A stretch of DNA of 64,000 nucleotides from Enoplosus armatus (lineage: Eukaryota > Chordata > Actinopteri > Centrarchiformes > Enoplosidae), in contig NC_092200.1 of the NCBI RefSeq assembly GCF_043641665.1, positions 18,261,026 to 18,325,025 on the forward strand, read 5' to 3'. Of this stretch, positions 53,719-61,269 are shown one piece after another (the stretch's first letter is position 1; each line of letters begins with the position of its first letter). Under the pieces are notes generated by a model. That model ran no database searches. It had not been told where the DNA came from and saw only the letters and a list, made by a program, of their open reading frames with translations. A program made the position numbers and the translations under genes.

Positions 53719-56700
53719 GCACGCAGAACGCACCACCTATTTATGCCCAGAATAAAGTCGGGTCGCCTTTTCATGCTGGAATACTGTATGTGAACTGCAG
53801 GAAGAAGTAAAGTCAGACTGCGCATCAGCTGCAGACCAGTATGCTTCTTTGAACTCTCATCAGGCTGCTGATGGTTTGAAGCTGATGGTAGCTGATCAAC
53901 TAATGTTCAGTTTTCATGCAAAAACATACATTTATGTTTTGTTACCCATCCAGATTCCCTCACAGCACTCTAGTTACTAGTTACTTTGCAGATTCAGAGT
54001 ATTAATATGAAATCTGTAGTCTACTAATAAATGTACGATGTATTCTTCCGGGTTAAGCTACCCGACAGTATACAAAGTAGTTGAAATTAGCCCCACCTTT
54101 ACCAACTGCAACATCAGTGATGCTTACACATGAATGCATCACGAATTATAATCCAGCGATATAATATACATTATTCTTAAATGGGACATTCTGCATAATG
54201 AGTCTTTACATTTACTTTTGGTACTTTAAGTATATTTTGAGGCTAATACTTTTACTTAAGTAAGATTTTGCAGGACTTTTACTTGTAACTGAGTATTTTT
54301 ACACTGTGGTATTGCTACTTTTACTTCTTAAAAGATCAGAGTACGTCTTCCAACACGGAAGGGTACAAGTAGCAGTGTGTTAAACAGTTGAAATGACACA
54401 CCCGCACCGCTGCTGTAGGAGATGGATGATGAAGATGAGGAGTCCTGCTACATTAAGGAGCGCCTCCTGGCCTTCCTGCGCTGGCTGCAGGGTCTCGACT
54501 GGTTCCAGCGTCTCACAAACAAAAGGCAACGCTGAGCTCCTCCAAATATCTGGACGCATCTCTACTGTACCTTTTTATTTTCATTCCACGTTTGAATTAG
54601 GCCGATGCGACTGGCTGATATTGTTCTGAAACTCCTCGTTTCAACTTGTGTGCACACCTAATTCCATCAAGCTCGAGAGTATCCTGCGTTAGAATGTTGG
54701 AGACACTTTCAGTGACATTATGGTCCTTCCCATTCATCTGTCGTATGACGTACGCGTGATGCCCACAACAGGAATCTTTGATAAGGTCGAATTTGTTGTA
54801 GTTGTGTTTTTAAACCGTGAGACTAGTAGGACTAATCACTAGGCTGGCTATGTTTGGGGGACTCACATTCAGTGCAGGGTAGCATGAGAGAGATGTATAC
54901 TATATGGCATGGCGGACACCTGACCATCACACCTATATGAGCTCGTTGGACGTCCCATTCTAAAACCATAGGCAGTTGGAGCACACTTTGTAGCCCTAAC
55001 AGTCGCCACTCTTCTGCAAAGGCTTCCCGCAAGATTTTGGAGTGGGTCTGTGGGAATTTGTGGCCGCTCAGCATTAGTGAAGTCAGGCACTGATGTTTGA
55101 CAAGAAGGCCCGGCTTCACAATCTGCGTTCTGATCCCTCCCAAGGGTGTTCAGTGGGGTTGAGGTCAGGCTTCTGTGCCGACAAATCCTCCACACTGGAC
55201 TCATCCAACCGTGTGCATAGGGCCTACTGTAACATTTGGCGGCGACCAAAACCAGATTCATACTTTAGACTGGCAGACAGCGAAGCATGACTCATCGCTC
55301 TTTACACTCACTCTGTTCCCTTCAAGTGCCTTGAAAAGCTTTATTTTACAAGAAACGTTACCAGGCTAGCACAAGCTGTCCAACTTTACCAAAGCTGACT
55401 GAAAACCAGGCCATCCTCCCACAGGAAGTGTGTGAACTTTTCAAATTGACAATGGTGAACATGAATTAGTGATCAGCAGCATCAACAATAAGAACTCCGG
55501 TAGTTTTAAGTATTGAATATGCATGTGTCTCCGAGGTCATATGATTCCCGTGTATTTTTGGGAGATCCACTTTCAGCACATGAAGAAACAGAGGCAGGCA
55601 CTGGAACTCTGGTTAATGCCAAACTGAAGTTGGACACACTCCATGAGTGTGTCTGGTGTGTTTTAGGGTGAACAGTAACTAGGCTGATCACGCTTAAAGG
55701 ATAGGATACAATACTCACATGCCCATTGGCTGCCTGTAAAGAGATCCTTTCCCTTTCTTATTTGGCAACTTTGGTCGTGTCTGTATTAAAACTGCATACT
55801 TAAGAGACGTTTAATACTAATAACAGCACACAATATAAGCCAGTGGTTTCAAATATTGCAAATAATTCTCTTGGCATGTAAGGATAATTCTGGTTTATTA
55901 CAACTTGGGTCTCATTTTAGTCTGTTTAGCTATCAATTCTTTGGTAATCAGAACGTTCCCGAGATGAATACTTGGCCAGACAAAGACAATAACCTTTTTT
56001 TTTTTTTATTATTTGAATCTTAGGAGAATTTGAAATTTGCTTTATTTAGTAGTTTTGTCCATGAACCAAGTAAACTGGTGAGATCTGGGAACATGGTGAC
56101 ATCTCTGAAAGGGAGTCAGACAGGTCAAGAAATACAAGAAGTCAGAAGATCAGACAGGTTGTGAACAAGCGCACGGGTTAGTCAAAAAACAGCGATTATG
56201 ACCCCAAACTATCTGTTGTGAGCATTGGTGCGGTTTACAGACCCACTTCCAATGTCCCCAACACAAGTCTGGATGGGGGTCCTTTGTTGTATATCCTTCC
56301 CAATGTCTCTCCCCTCATTTAATCTCAAAATCTCTTAACAATGCCCCAAACAATACTTACAATATGGGATAAAGGCCTGGTTAGAGAGCTAACCATCGCA
56401 GGTGCCGGAATGGTATTTGGGAACTAGTGAGGAGAGTTTGCTATACTGCAGAAGAGATGTAAGAAATATATAGGTCTCTGCTAGCTGAGAAGGGGGGGGG
56501 GGGCTACTCTAAGTCGCAGTGATGGCGGGTCCTGAAGACGTCACCCGACATGAACCTCAGAGCTTTAAGACACAAAAGGTCTAGTGGCTGAAGACGGTGG
56601 AGCATGCATATGAATATCACCACGGTCCAGTGGAGACCATAACATAGACTGCACGGACGCTTTCTTAACAGGTTTTGAGTCTGCACAGAAGGTTTATGCT

Positions 56701-59700
56701 TTCCTGCACAATTTACTCCCCCTCGCTTTAAGTTTCTGACCTCCAAATAAAGTGGTTTCGATCATCTGGATAAACTGTTCGTGAATCGTCTTTCTTGCCC
56801 TGTCTGACCTATTTTGTTTTTAAGGAATTTCACCGTGTTCCCAGATCTCAGGTATCACTTTGGTGACTACAGTGTTTTCATGACATGATAGAAATGATGA
56901 ACAAAACTGCAAAGATAAGAGGGTGAGCAAATCTATGAATACTGATCAAACCCTGGTCCTTTGGCCCACTAAGTACCCATCTGAGAGGAAGAGGCTGATT
57001 CAGCCAAACGTAACAGAAACGTCCAGAGTATTTGGCTCGTGTGCTTTTCCTCCTTTCTCTTTGCAATCTGAGTGAAATCTCTGTTTCGATGCCTGCAGAA
57101 TCCATAATGCCCGATGCAACAGCGGCGTGTTTCTATTCACTCCAGTCTGCCGTGTTGTTTCTTTTTTGCTTCCCCTCTAACGAGATGCACATTTAGCAGC
57201 GAAGCAAAAAAAAAAAAGAAAAATCTCCCTATCCCTATCTGATGATCCAATTCACGGCTTCCTGCCGAGAGAGCCCCGCGCTCGGCTGTCTGACAAAAGA
57301 GCAGCAAAAATCTCACACTCTCACCTCTGCGGCGACGGGCTCGGTGGAAAATTGCCCGCTCTAAAAATAGCTCAGCCTAAAGATGCCTGGAAGCTAAACA
57401 AGCCGCAGTGAACAAAATGCCACGGCAGGAAGGAACCTTTTGAGCAGCACAAAAAAAATAAAATAAAATAAATGAATCCCACGCTTTTATCACGCTAACG
57501 CCTCTAAGCGCACGCTGAACCCAGCTGGAAGACGCCAAATTGTGGCGCAGCGGCTAAGTATGATTTCCCTGAAAGATAGATGAATGTGATGTGAACGATT
57601 TGATCCGATTGTTCAACAGATTACTCGCCGGCTTTAATTAAACACCCAGGAGGAAATCACGCTTTTCTCGTTTTTGGAGGGCGAATTATTGCTCGTTTTA
57701 TTATAAGAAACGCGACAGGACGCAAAGTGCTACATTTTCTCCAGTATAAATGCTAATATTTCTCAACTGACTTGAGCTGGCAACCTCCACAGACTGCTGG
57801 ATGGGATTTATTTTTAATTTTTTTTTTTTTAACACAACCGTCAGTTATTTGATTTTCTCCGTGGATGCTGCGTGACCCCCTCAGGTACACGAGATGCAGC
57901 TGTGACATGTTCATCAGGTTGCATCACGTCTCTGTTGTGGCTCAGACGCACAGATTCAGAGGCACCTTCAAGTGGGGGAGCGAAGATACACAGACAGATA
58001 GAAAAGCAGCATTGCTGAGATGGAAAAAGAGACAGATGGTATGCCACGTTCATGTCCTCCCCTTACTGTTATTCTATATATTGCCTCCGTGCATACGTTC
58101 GTCACTCTGCACTTCCGCTCAGATGCTAAACTGCATTCCGTTGTCTCTGTACTTTCACTCAGATAGGACACTGGTGGTGTGCCACTCTCGTTGTAGTGCC
58201 ATATGCTGATTCTTACTGGTACACCACTTTGACTAATGGTGTGTTGCTGCTGCTCCTATTTGTTTATTAACGACAAAACAACAGATTTCACAGAGTTGAC
58301 AAAAATAGACAGTGATTCAATATAGAAAGACAGACAAAGGATGACACACAAAAAACGCACGACACACACTTGCAAAATAGCAAAAGCAGACCGGACTGAA
58401 CATGTGTTATAATAGTATTAAGATAATATTAATGTGCTAATTAATGTAGTACCATGTTAAGTGAATGTGTATGAAATGAAGAAAGAGAAGTACATGAATA
58501 GATTAAAGAAAAGAGGAAACGTTTAAGTACCTACAGTAAGCCAAAGTTAGAATTAGAAGAATTAGAACACCGAGCGACGCGTCCTGCCGGTCACGAAAAT
58601 CTGTAATTGCAGGTCGGCGTGCCAAGAATTCAGCTCGGCCCTCTGCAGACGCACAAACCCGCCGAAAGTATGCAGTACCGTCACCTTCAGAGTTTCACCA
58701 AGAGGCCTGCTGCCATTGATGCAGCTTGATGGAATATTTCACAATACTGTACAACTAAGTAAAATAAGCTAGAGACAAACAAGAGAGTCCTCGTACCTAA
58801 ATTAGTAGCTGCTGCAGGTCACTGCCTTCCAAAAACGACCCACATGACTGATCTGCCTATATGTGGTTAAGGTCTCGTTAGGTCACGGTTGGGGAGGGGA
58901 CGTGAGCCGGGGTCTCCCAAGTGTTTGAATAACCGGCCAGTGCTGTCATTTTCTCTCTAACAAGGACAGCCTCAATAGGACGTCCTCTCCTCTGCTTAGC
59001 AGCGAGGAAGCAGAGAGAAAAGCACTTTACCCACCACCCCCCCACCCCCCCCACTCGCCCCCATTCTCTTCTCCTGCTCCACTGCCAAACACACTCTGAG
59101 TTTGGATTAGAAAATGAAAGCTTAGAGTCTCCATGAACAACCATCCCCTGCTTCTGCCTCTCACTGGCATCTTCTTGAGCGCTTCGGCGGTTGCTAATCA
59201 GGTCAAGGTCTCTTTCTGTTTGAAATGCTTTGATGTGTTTTCAGGACTTCGTGAGAGAGGTATTGGAGTGCTATGGTTGTGTGTTTTGGCGTTGCTTAGC
59301 TCAAAGGAAAATTCAGGTAAATCAAAACCTGGTGTATATATCCCATAGACGTGGCCACCTCCATTGTGGAGATCTGGGGAAACAACGGCGTATGTCGGGG
59401 GGGCAAGCAGTTTTTACGTGAATCATTTCAAGCGCTTGAGTCTGGCCCAACACAGAACGTAGCCATATAGAAACACTACATCCGACCCAGAGAGTCATAA
59501 TAGCCACATATATTTATGGGGTAATACGCCAGTTTGAAATGTACCAGAATTTTCCTTTAAGATTTGAAACCTCTTTCCATGTGGTTTTCTGTTGTTGTTG
59601 TTGTTGTTGTTGTTTTTTTCTGCTGGGAAAGCGACCTTAAAATGATTCTTTTATTTGGAGCCCTCCCTCATAGATTTATTTGTGGCTGAACTCTAGAAGC

Positions 59701-59944
59701 TGCATGACTCTTGGAGACATCATGAGATGTTTCTGGACTCTTTCGGCTGATGATGGCTGGAATTTCATTAAAAAAACAAAAAACAAAAACACAAACAAAC
59801 TCATTAAAAAAAGACCCAAGAGCAGCTCGAAATTACGTTTGAGGGATCCGTCCAAACGAAAGCGTCCTGAATCCATTCTTGTCCATTGTCCTGATTTCCC
59901 TTTTGTCCCTGCAGAATCACATCGCCTTCGCTGAGGTCACATGA
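5494..59944 (+). CDS. plppr5: Phospholipid phosphatase-related protein 5-like, six coding exons (309 aa)
   Basis: Coding segments 5494-5697, 26039-26171, 38127-38377, 50049-50225, 53544-53678 and 59915-59944 join in frame to 309 codons plus TGA. Every junction has GT/AG and matching phase. I recognise PLPPR5 by the AYYFEYTDTF and GPEDSSAVPPVLLY stretches and the tail ending FAEVT. Six hydrophobic segments lie near residues 6-22, 54-79, 109-128, 188-204, 213-231 and 242-262, giving the family's six-pass topology with both ends cytoplasmic. KPNYT offers an N-glycosylation site at N147 in an outer loop. The three phosphatase motifs are ruined: Q130...A137-P138 for Kx6RP, P181-S-K-E184 for PSGH, and N229-R...N236...D240 for SRx5Hx3D. 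It is therefore probably not an enzyme. Known relatives act at the plasma membrane in filopodium and neurite growth. Length is close to my memory of the human protein (about 320). I cannot say which teleost duplicate (a or b) it is. Confidence in the family is high, in the exact start moderate. Confidence 0.93.
5955..5993 (+). repeat. GT microsatellite at the start of intron 1
   Basis: About 19 GT units, 258 nt after the exon 1 donor, then a G-rich stretch. Complementary to the CA runs upstream of exon 1. Confidence 0.9.
10165..10191. repeat. Perfect 11-bp inverted repeat with 5-nt loop
   Basis: TGCATGGGTTC, loop AATCA, GAACCCATGCA. A short hairpin in intron 1 with no flanking RNA-gene features. 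Confidence 0.8.
10768..11108 (-). mobile_element. Degenerate non-LTR retrotransposon 3' end
   Basis: The minus strand encodes MEVFRARPNGRRRPRGRP followed by RTRWRDYIS and, further on, KDVWTTLLSLLPPGPGPG. This is the typical C-terminal end of a fish LINE reverse-transcriptase ORF (GRPRTRWRDYI hallmark), ending in CCGGATAAGCGGATG. Further parts of the same element appear up to CGAACCATGGCCTCAGACTC near 11073-11095, with internal deletions. It sits in intron 1, opposite to the gene. The exact LINE clade is not assigned. Confidence 0.75.
13895..14310. repeat. Probable interspersed repeat in intron 1
   Basis: It begins GGTTGAGGTTTGGTTAGGTTCAGGCACC and runs through GGTTTAGGTTTAAAAAGGGTTGGG into GTCTTTGGTCCGTGGGAGG. 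Similar strings are frequent in fish genomes. Boundaries and class are uncertain. Confidence 0.4.
18170..18500 (+). mobile_element. Degenerate non-LTR retrotransposon 3' end
   Basis: The plus strand reads ARRIFKDPSHPPF, then after a frame disturbance the GRRYR-like region, then FYPQVTRILNE. This matches the order I know from the C-terminus of fish LINE reverse transcriptases (RRIxxDPSHPLF...LLPSGRRYR...FFPQAVRLLN). Frameshifts and stops make it a dead fragment. It lies in intron 1, in the gene's orientation. Confidence 0.7.
19837..19892. repeat. Perfect 28-bp tandem duplication
   Basis: Two exact adjacent copies (19837-19864 and 19865-19892) of a unit starting ACACCGCCATTTGTCGAG, followed by a partial third start (ACACC). 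No ORF or motif is attached. Confidence 0.85.
21330..21745. mobile_element. Possible MITE-like element
   Basis: GATCCAGTTGTTCAAAACTG near 21351 and CGAACAACCCAGGATTTGATCC near 21695 look like degenerate inverted ends. Between them are repeated GGATCAAAG/GGATTGGATT/GATCCGATCTGG motifs and GTTTTGAACAACAC. Short internally repeated sequence with inverted ends and no ORF suggests a non-autonomous DNA transposon. Confidence 0.4.
22399..22448. repeat. Tandem AACTTTAAGTAGTT-type repeat
   Basis: AGTTAACTTTAAGTAGTTAA and AACTTTAACTTAACTTTAAC units alternate irregularly over about 50 bases. It is AT-rich simple sequence in intron 1. Confidence 0.6.
24763..24783 (+). repeat. Short telomere-like TTAGGG array
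   Basis: TAGGGTTAGGGTTAGGGTTAG, about three and a half units, is embedded in intron 1. Too short to tell a repair insertion from chance expansion. Confidence 0.8.
25958..26009 (+). repeat. (CT)26 repeat before exon 2
   Basis: A 52-nt CT run ends 29 nt before the exon 2 acceptor, lengthening the pyrimidine tract and offering binding sites of the kind PTB uses. Confidence 0.9.
26039..26171 (+). CDS. plppr5: plppr5 coding exon 2 (residues 69-112 and part of 113)
   Basis: Acceptor TTTTCTATCAG ends at 26038 and donor GTGAGT starts at 26172. The 133 nt hold 44 codons plus the first base of G113. It completes TM2 (ITITETVLFLV), then the inner loop with SEKTVATGDCCYLNPLVRRTFRF, the family's conserved segment before TM3. 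A 52-nt CT repeat sits 29 nt upstream of the acceptor and greatly lengthens the pyrimidine tract. Confidence 0.93.
26300..26460 (+). repeat. Dispersed repeat family C, copy 1
   Basis: Contains CGGCCGTGGCTACAGC and AAATACAGAGAGACAGAACT followed by GTGATATTTGGTAATTAG. A second same-strand copy lies at 49440-49630. Class unknown. Confidence 0.6.
30210..30440 (-). mobile_element. Tc1-like transposase remnant
   Basis: The minus strand near 30410 reads DLKPTEHLWEIW, the Tc1/mariner hallmark DLNPIEHLW(E/D) that carries the last catalytic acidic residue of the DDE triad. About 40 more codons stay open behind it. No complete transposase or terminal repeats are visible. It is an old fragment in intron 2. 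Confidence 0.7.
32560..32720 (+). repeat. Probable interspersed repeat fragment
   Basis: TTTTAAGAGGCAGAAACCTC, GAGCAGAACCAGGACTC and GGGTGACCGGTTGGG in that order form a string I associate with a common fish interspersed repeat. Boundaries uncertain. Confidence 0.45.
33720..33835 (+). repeat. Probable retroposon tail
   Basis: CTCACTGTAATTGTTGTGCATATGACAATG-type sequence is followed by AAGAACTTCAACTTGAAAC. This resembles 3' tails of LINE/SINE elements in fish (GACAATAAA...CTTGAA). Short and low confidence. Confidence 0.35.
36321..36539. repeat. Opposed GT (36321-36346) and CA (36518-36539) runs
   Basis: Two complementary dinucleotide runs about 170 nt apart in intron 2. Same layout as at exon 5 but with no exon between them. 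Confidence 0.85.
37540..37700. repeat. Possible interspersed repeat
   Basis: CAGTGGCTCCCAACCCCTTTC with GACGACCCCCACCC shortly after resembles the CAGTGGTTCCCAACC...GACCCC family frequent in fish. Degenerate. Confidence 0.35.
38127..38377 (+). CDS. plppr5: plppr5 coding exon 3 (rest of residue 113 to 196)
   Basis: Acceptor TTTCTTCCCAG ends at 38126 and donor GTGAGT starts at 38378. The 251 nt supply two bases of G113 and then 83 codons. It carries TM3 (VYTFGLFTVDIFVNAG), the degenerate C1 motif QVVTGNLAPYF, the loop CKPNYTALGC with a glycosylation sequon at N147, a second cysteine-bearing stretch EACTGNQDD, and the degenerate C2 motif FPSKEAALS leading into TM4. The catalytic histidine of PSGH is E184 here, the expected state for PLPPR proteins. 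Confidence 0.95.
40325..40665 (+). repeat. Dispersed repeat family A, copy 2
   Basis: It starts in GCTAATGTCAGCATGCTAAC and contains TGTTTAGCAGGTACATTCACC, TTTGGTCATAAACCAAAGTA and TTGACCTAGTGATG. It ends near TTTCATATCAATTCATCCAATAGTTCTTGAGAT. Same family as 3020-3275 and 50640-50985. Confidence 0.65.
40850..41258 (-). repeat. Dispersed repeat family B, copy 2 (inverse)
   Basis: The plus strand shows CAGTGTCTGAATACGGGCTG, GAGCGTTTTGATACTTTCAC, TTTATAATCAAACAAGACGT and CTACAATATGGGACCTTTAA, the reverse complement of the copy at 4620-4830. The upstream part (GTTTGAGACAAACTGAACAACC, GAAGAGTAGTTCCTGAGCAG) extends the family beyond what copy 1 retains. Confidence 0.6.
42970..43000 (+). repeat. 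(TTC)10 trinucleotide repeat
   Basis: Ten uninterrupted TTC units (GAA on the other strand) in intron 3. A GT run follows at 43149-43185. Confidence 0.9.
45491..45768. repeat. Opposed GT and CA microsatellites
   Basis: GT runs at 45491-45525 and 45564-45582 face a CA run at 45704-45768 (about 32 units). The 120-nt spacer makes a long RNA or DNA hairpin possible. It is in intron 3. Confidence 0.9.
49440..49630 (+). repeat. Dispersed repeat family C, copy 2
   Basis: CCGCCGTGGCTACAGCC and AAATACAGAGAGACGGAACT then GTGATGTTTGGTAATTAG match the copy at 26300-26460. A CT run (49651-49672) follows. Confidence 0.6.
50049..50225 (+). CDS. plppr5: plppr5 coding exon 4 (residues 197-255)
   Basis: Acceptor CTCTCTCCTGGCAG ends at 50048 and donor GTGAGG starts at 50226; 59 codons, phase 0 at both ends. 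It holds the end of TM4, the inner loop QAKGTRLAKP, TM5 (VMSLGLMCLAFLTG), the degenerate C3 motif NRVAEYRNHWSD and most of TM6 (VIAGFIIGTAIATFL). In active lipid phosphate phosphatases C3 reads SRx5Hx3D. Here S is N229 and the catalytic H is N236, while D240 is kept. Confidence 0.95.
50640..50985 (+). repeat. Dispersed repeat family A, copy 3
   Basis: Contains GATGGTGGCGCTAGAGGAAA, a shared block GGCAATCCATCCAATAGTTG followed by TTGAGATATTTCAGCCTG, and a terminal GACCGACCGACC run. It overlaps two tandem partial copies of the ATTCATCGTC...GGGAATCACGAA / GGGCACCACGGA segment (near 50711 and 50862). The chance ORF 50433-50771 crosses it and is not coding. Confidence 0.65.
51706..52699 (+). repeat. 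About 1 kb pyrimidine minisatellite (CTCCTCTCCTCCTTT-type)
   Basis: The plus strand is nearly pure C and T with rare A and G, built from variants of CTCCTCTCCTCCTTTACT, CTCCTCTCCTTGTTTC and CTCCTCTCCTCCTTTATT. Larger units recur near the 3' end, for example blocks containing CCTTGTTTCCTCTCCTCC at about 52518, 52595. All reading frames stay open because CT-only codons cannot be stops, so the long Leu/Ser/Pro ORFs of up to 323 codons are artefacts. It sits in intron 4, about 850 nt before exon 5. Confidence 0.9.
53489..53532 (+). repeat. (TG)22 repeat at the exon 5 acceptor
   Basis: 22 perfect TG units end 11 nt before the first base of exon 5 (only CGTGTTTGTAG lies between). UG repeats at acceptors bind TDP-43 and CELF-type factors in other genes. 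Confidence 0.9.
53544..53678 (+). CDS. plppr5: plppr5 coding exon 5 (residues 256-300), framed by complementary TG and CA repeats
   Basis: Acceptor GTGTTTGTAG ends at 53543 and donor GTTAGC starts at 53679; 45 codons, phase 0 at both ends, so skipping keeps the frame. It encodes the end of TM6 (VVCVV), the conserved HNFKG just inside the membrane, and a variable cytoplasmic tail with MLNMGRMESPLEKYIASQ; ESPLEK is a family hallmark. The acceptor has almost no pyrimidine tract: a 44-nt TG run (53489-53532) stands where one is expected. A CA run begins at 53684. Confidence 0.92.
53684..53716 (+). repeat. (CA)16 repeat just inside the exon 5 donor
   Basis: The run starts 5 nt after the GT of the donor begins (GTTAG then CACA...). 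It is the reverse complement of the TG run at 53489-53532, so the two can pair in pre-mRNA around exon 5. CA repeats near donors bind hnRNP L in other genes. Confidence 0.9.
53990..54357 (+). repeat. Dispersed repeat upstream of the candidate alternative exon
   Basis: It carries TACTTTTACTTAAGTAAGAT, GGACTTTTACTTGTAACTGA and TTTTTACACTGTGGTATTGC and ends in AGTACGTCTTCCAACAC. This is a very frequent teleost repeat family. It ends about 60 nt before the acceptor at 54417. Confidence 0.65.
54419..54535 (+). CDS. Candidate alternative last coding exon of plppr5 (38 codons plus stop)
   Basis: An AG at 54417-54418 is followed by 38 codons in the phase needed to follow exon 5, then TGA at 54533-54535. 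The peptide begins EMDDEDEESCYIKERL, continues as an amphipathic helix rich in Leu, Trp and Arg (LLAFLRWLQGLDWFQRL), and ends NKRQR. Codon use (CTG, CTC, CGC, GAG, TGC, TTC) matches the other exons and differs sharply from the AT-rich repeat just upstream. The three bases before the exon are TAG, so the frame is closed on the 5' side exactly at the acceptor. Spliced from 53678 it would give a 338-residue protein with a charged, helical tail in place of NHIAFAEVT. The pyrimidine tract is weak. It could instead be an unused exon relic or a chance ORF; I do not recognise the peptide from a known isoform. Confidence 0.5.
   Translation, partial: EMDDEDEESCYIKERLLAFLRWLQGLDWFQRLTNKRQR
54840..55330 (-). 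mobile_element. Tc1-like transposon remnant
   Basis: The minus strand near 55165 reads PDLNPTEHPWEGSERRL then a stop. It matches the Tc1 hallmark PDLNPIEHLW, followed by a degenerate CxTSVPDxTNAE tail. The segment near 55190-55300 also resembles fish Tc1-type elements. Stops and frameshifts make it inactive. It lies in intron 5, just downstream of the candidate alternative last exon. Confidence 0.7.
59915..59944 (+). CDS. plppr5: plppr5 coding exon 6, terminal (residues 301-309)
   Basis: Acceptor TTTTGTCCCTGCAG ends at 59914. Nine codons, NHIAFAEVT, then TGA at 59942-59944. This short tail, with AEVT at the very C-terminus, is shared by PLPPR1 and PLPPR5 and fixes the end of the reading frame. 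It is too short for an ORF scan and was found from the family tail. The 3' UTR follows directly. Confidence 0.9.
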   Translation, partial: NHIAFAEVT

Positions 59945-61263
59945 CGTGGAGTCGGCCGTGTGGCAGACCCATTGGACGTCCACACTCTTCACCGTCCAAT
60001 CCAATTAACCAGAGCGCAGCACTAAACTCATTCTCTGTGTGTGTGTGTGTGTGTGTGTGTCTGGTCTGCAGTATGTTGTTCTATGTTGTCTTTATCATGC
60101 CCTTGTTGTCATTTGCAGCTTCTTGTATTCAAGGGAAAAAAAAAAAAAAAAGAACTAAAGAAAGAAGAGTGAGTAACTCAGCGGGACAGGTTGCTTCTGC
60201 TTTCTCCATCTATGCACTTAATTCTGAATCCTTGTTAGACTCTCGCCTCCCAAATGAAGCGCTTGTTGTGAGGCAAACCCCCGGAGCGGACTTGTTGCAC
60301 ATTGCGGGACTCCCGAAGAACAAGTGAAGGACTGGAAAGTGCACCGTCTCAACTCTGCACAGTTCAAATTTGCTCGTGTCCTGCGTGAAGACGGCTGTAA
60401 AGGACAACTGTCCAGTCAGAAAGCAGAGTGAGAGTGTCCAAATGGAGAGAGAGATTATGCTGCTAAAGTTGATTTTCATCACATCACCTTCGTAACATTC
60501 AGGGGGCTGCTGCGAATGTCAAGAATGCGACACTGAGCCTGTATTTATCAAACAAATGAAGGTGAAATTTCGGACTTAAATGAGAGATTAAACCAAAAAA
60601 AAATCCTTTGCTCGCAAACTCAAGAATGAAAAGCCATTTATTTAAGAGAGAGTCCATGTGCACCCGGGTACGCAGCAGCTATTTGGCTGTTTACACCCAG
60701 CGCGAGCGCGTGAATGCGCCACGAGTGTTGAGTGTCGACCACTGGCGGTCGGCGGGTGTTCCGCGTCGGCCGCCGTTGTCTATTTTCGGCTAACTAAAGG
60801 CTTTCTAACACGTGTTCGATGTTTTGCGAAACGGTCGCAGATTGGTCAGGTAGCCACCTTGGCTCTAAGATGGATGTTAAATACATCATTGGTCACGATG
60901 AACAAAACATTAACTGAAGTGATAGGTATAATTCCCAACTAGCGAGCGGTTATCAGTTAGTTCACCCGCTAGCCGCCAAGCCTCCGGCACCACCTATTTC
61001 AAAGGGCCCGCAGATGAATTTGGCTGTGCCACTTCCTGTACTGCACTGGCGCTAAGGTCGATATCGATTTTGGTTGCGCTTTAACGCTGATTTTGAGTAA
61101 AAAGTTTGTAAAATGTTTTTGTTGTTGTTGTTGTTGTTTGCTATTTTTACATTTTGAACCAGCCTTCCGACAGCAGTTAGGAGACAGGGGTGCAGCTTTC
61201 TTGACCCTCAGGTCTGCATGCTGTGGTCATGCAGTTTTGGAGGAGCCTCATCAAGTGTGAGAA

Positions 61264-61269
61264 AATAAA
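61264..61269 (+). terminator. Candidate polyadenylation signal AATAAA
   Basis: First canonical AATAAA I see after the stop codon, 1.3 kb downstream. A variant ATTAAA lies at 60587-60592, and either could serve. No cleavage site can be proven from sequence. Confidence 0.25.

Larger units (their letters stand above)
53679..59914 (+). other. Intron 5 (6.2 kb)
   Basis: Starts with the CA run. Then a dispersed repeat (53990-54357), the candidate alternative last exon (54419-54535) and a Tc1-like remnant (54840-55330). An AATAAA at 56746-56751 could end a transcript using the alternative exon, though 2.2 kb away. 55400-59900 otherwise shows poly-A/T runs, a G run near 56492 and a GTT run near 59593-59613. 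Confidence 0.7.
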
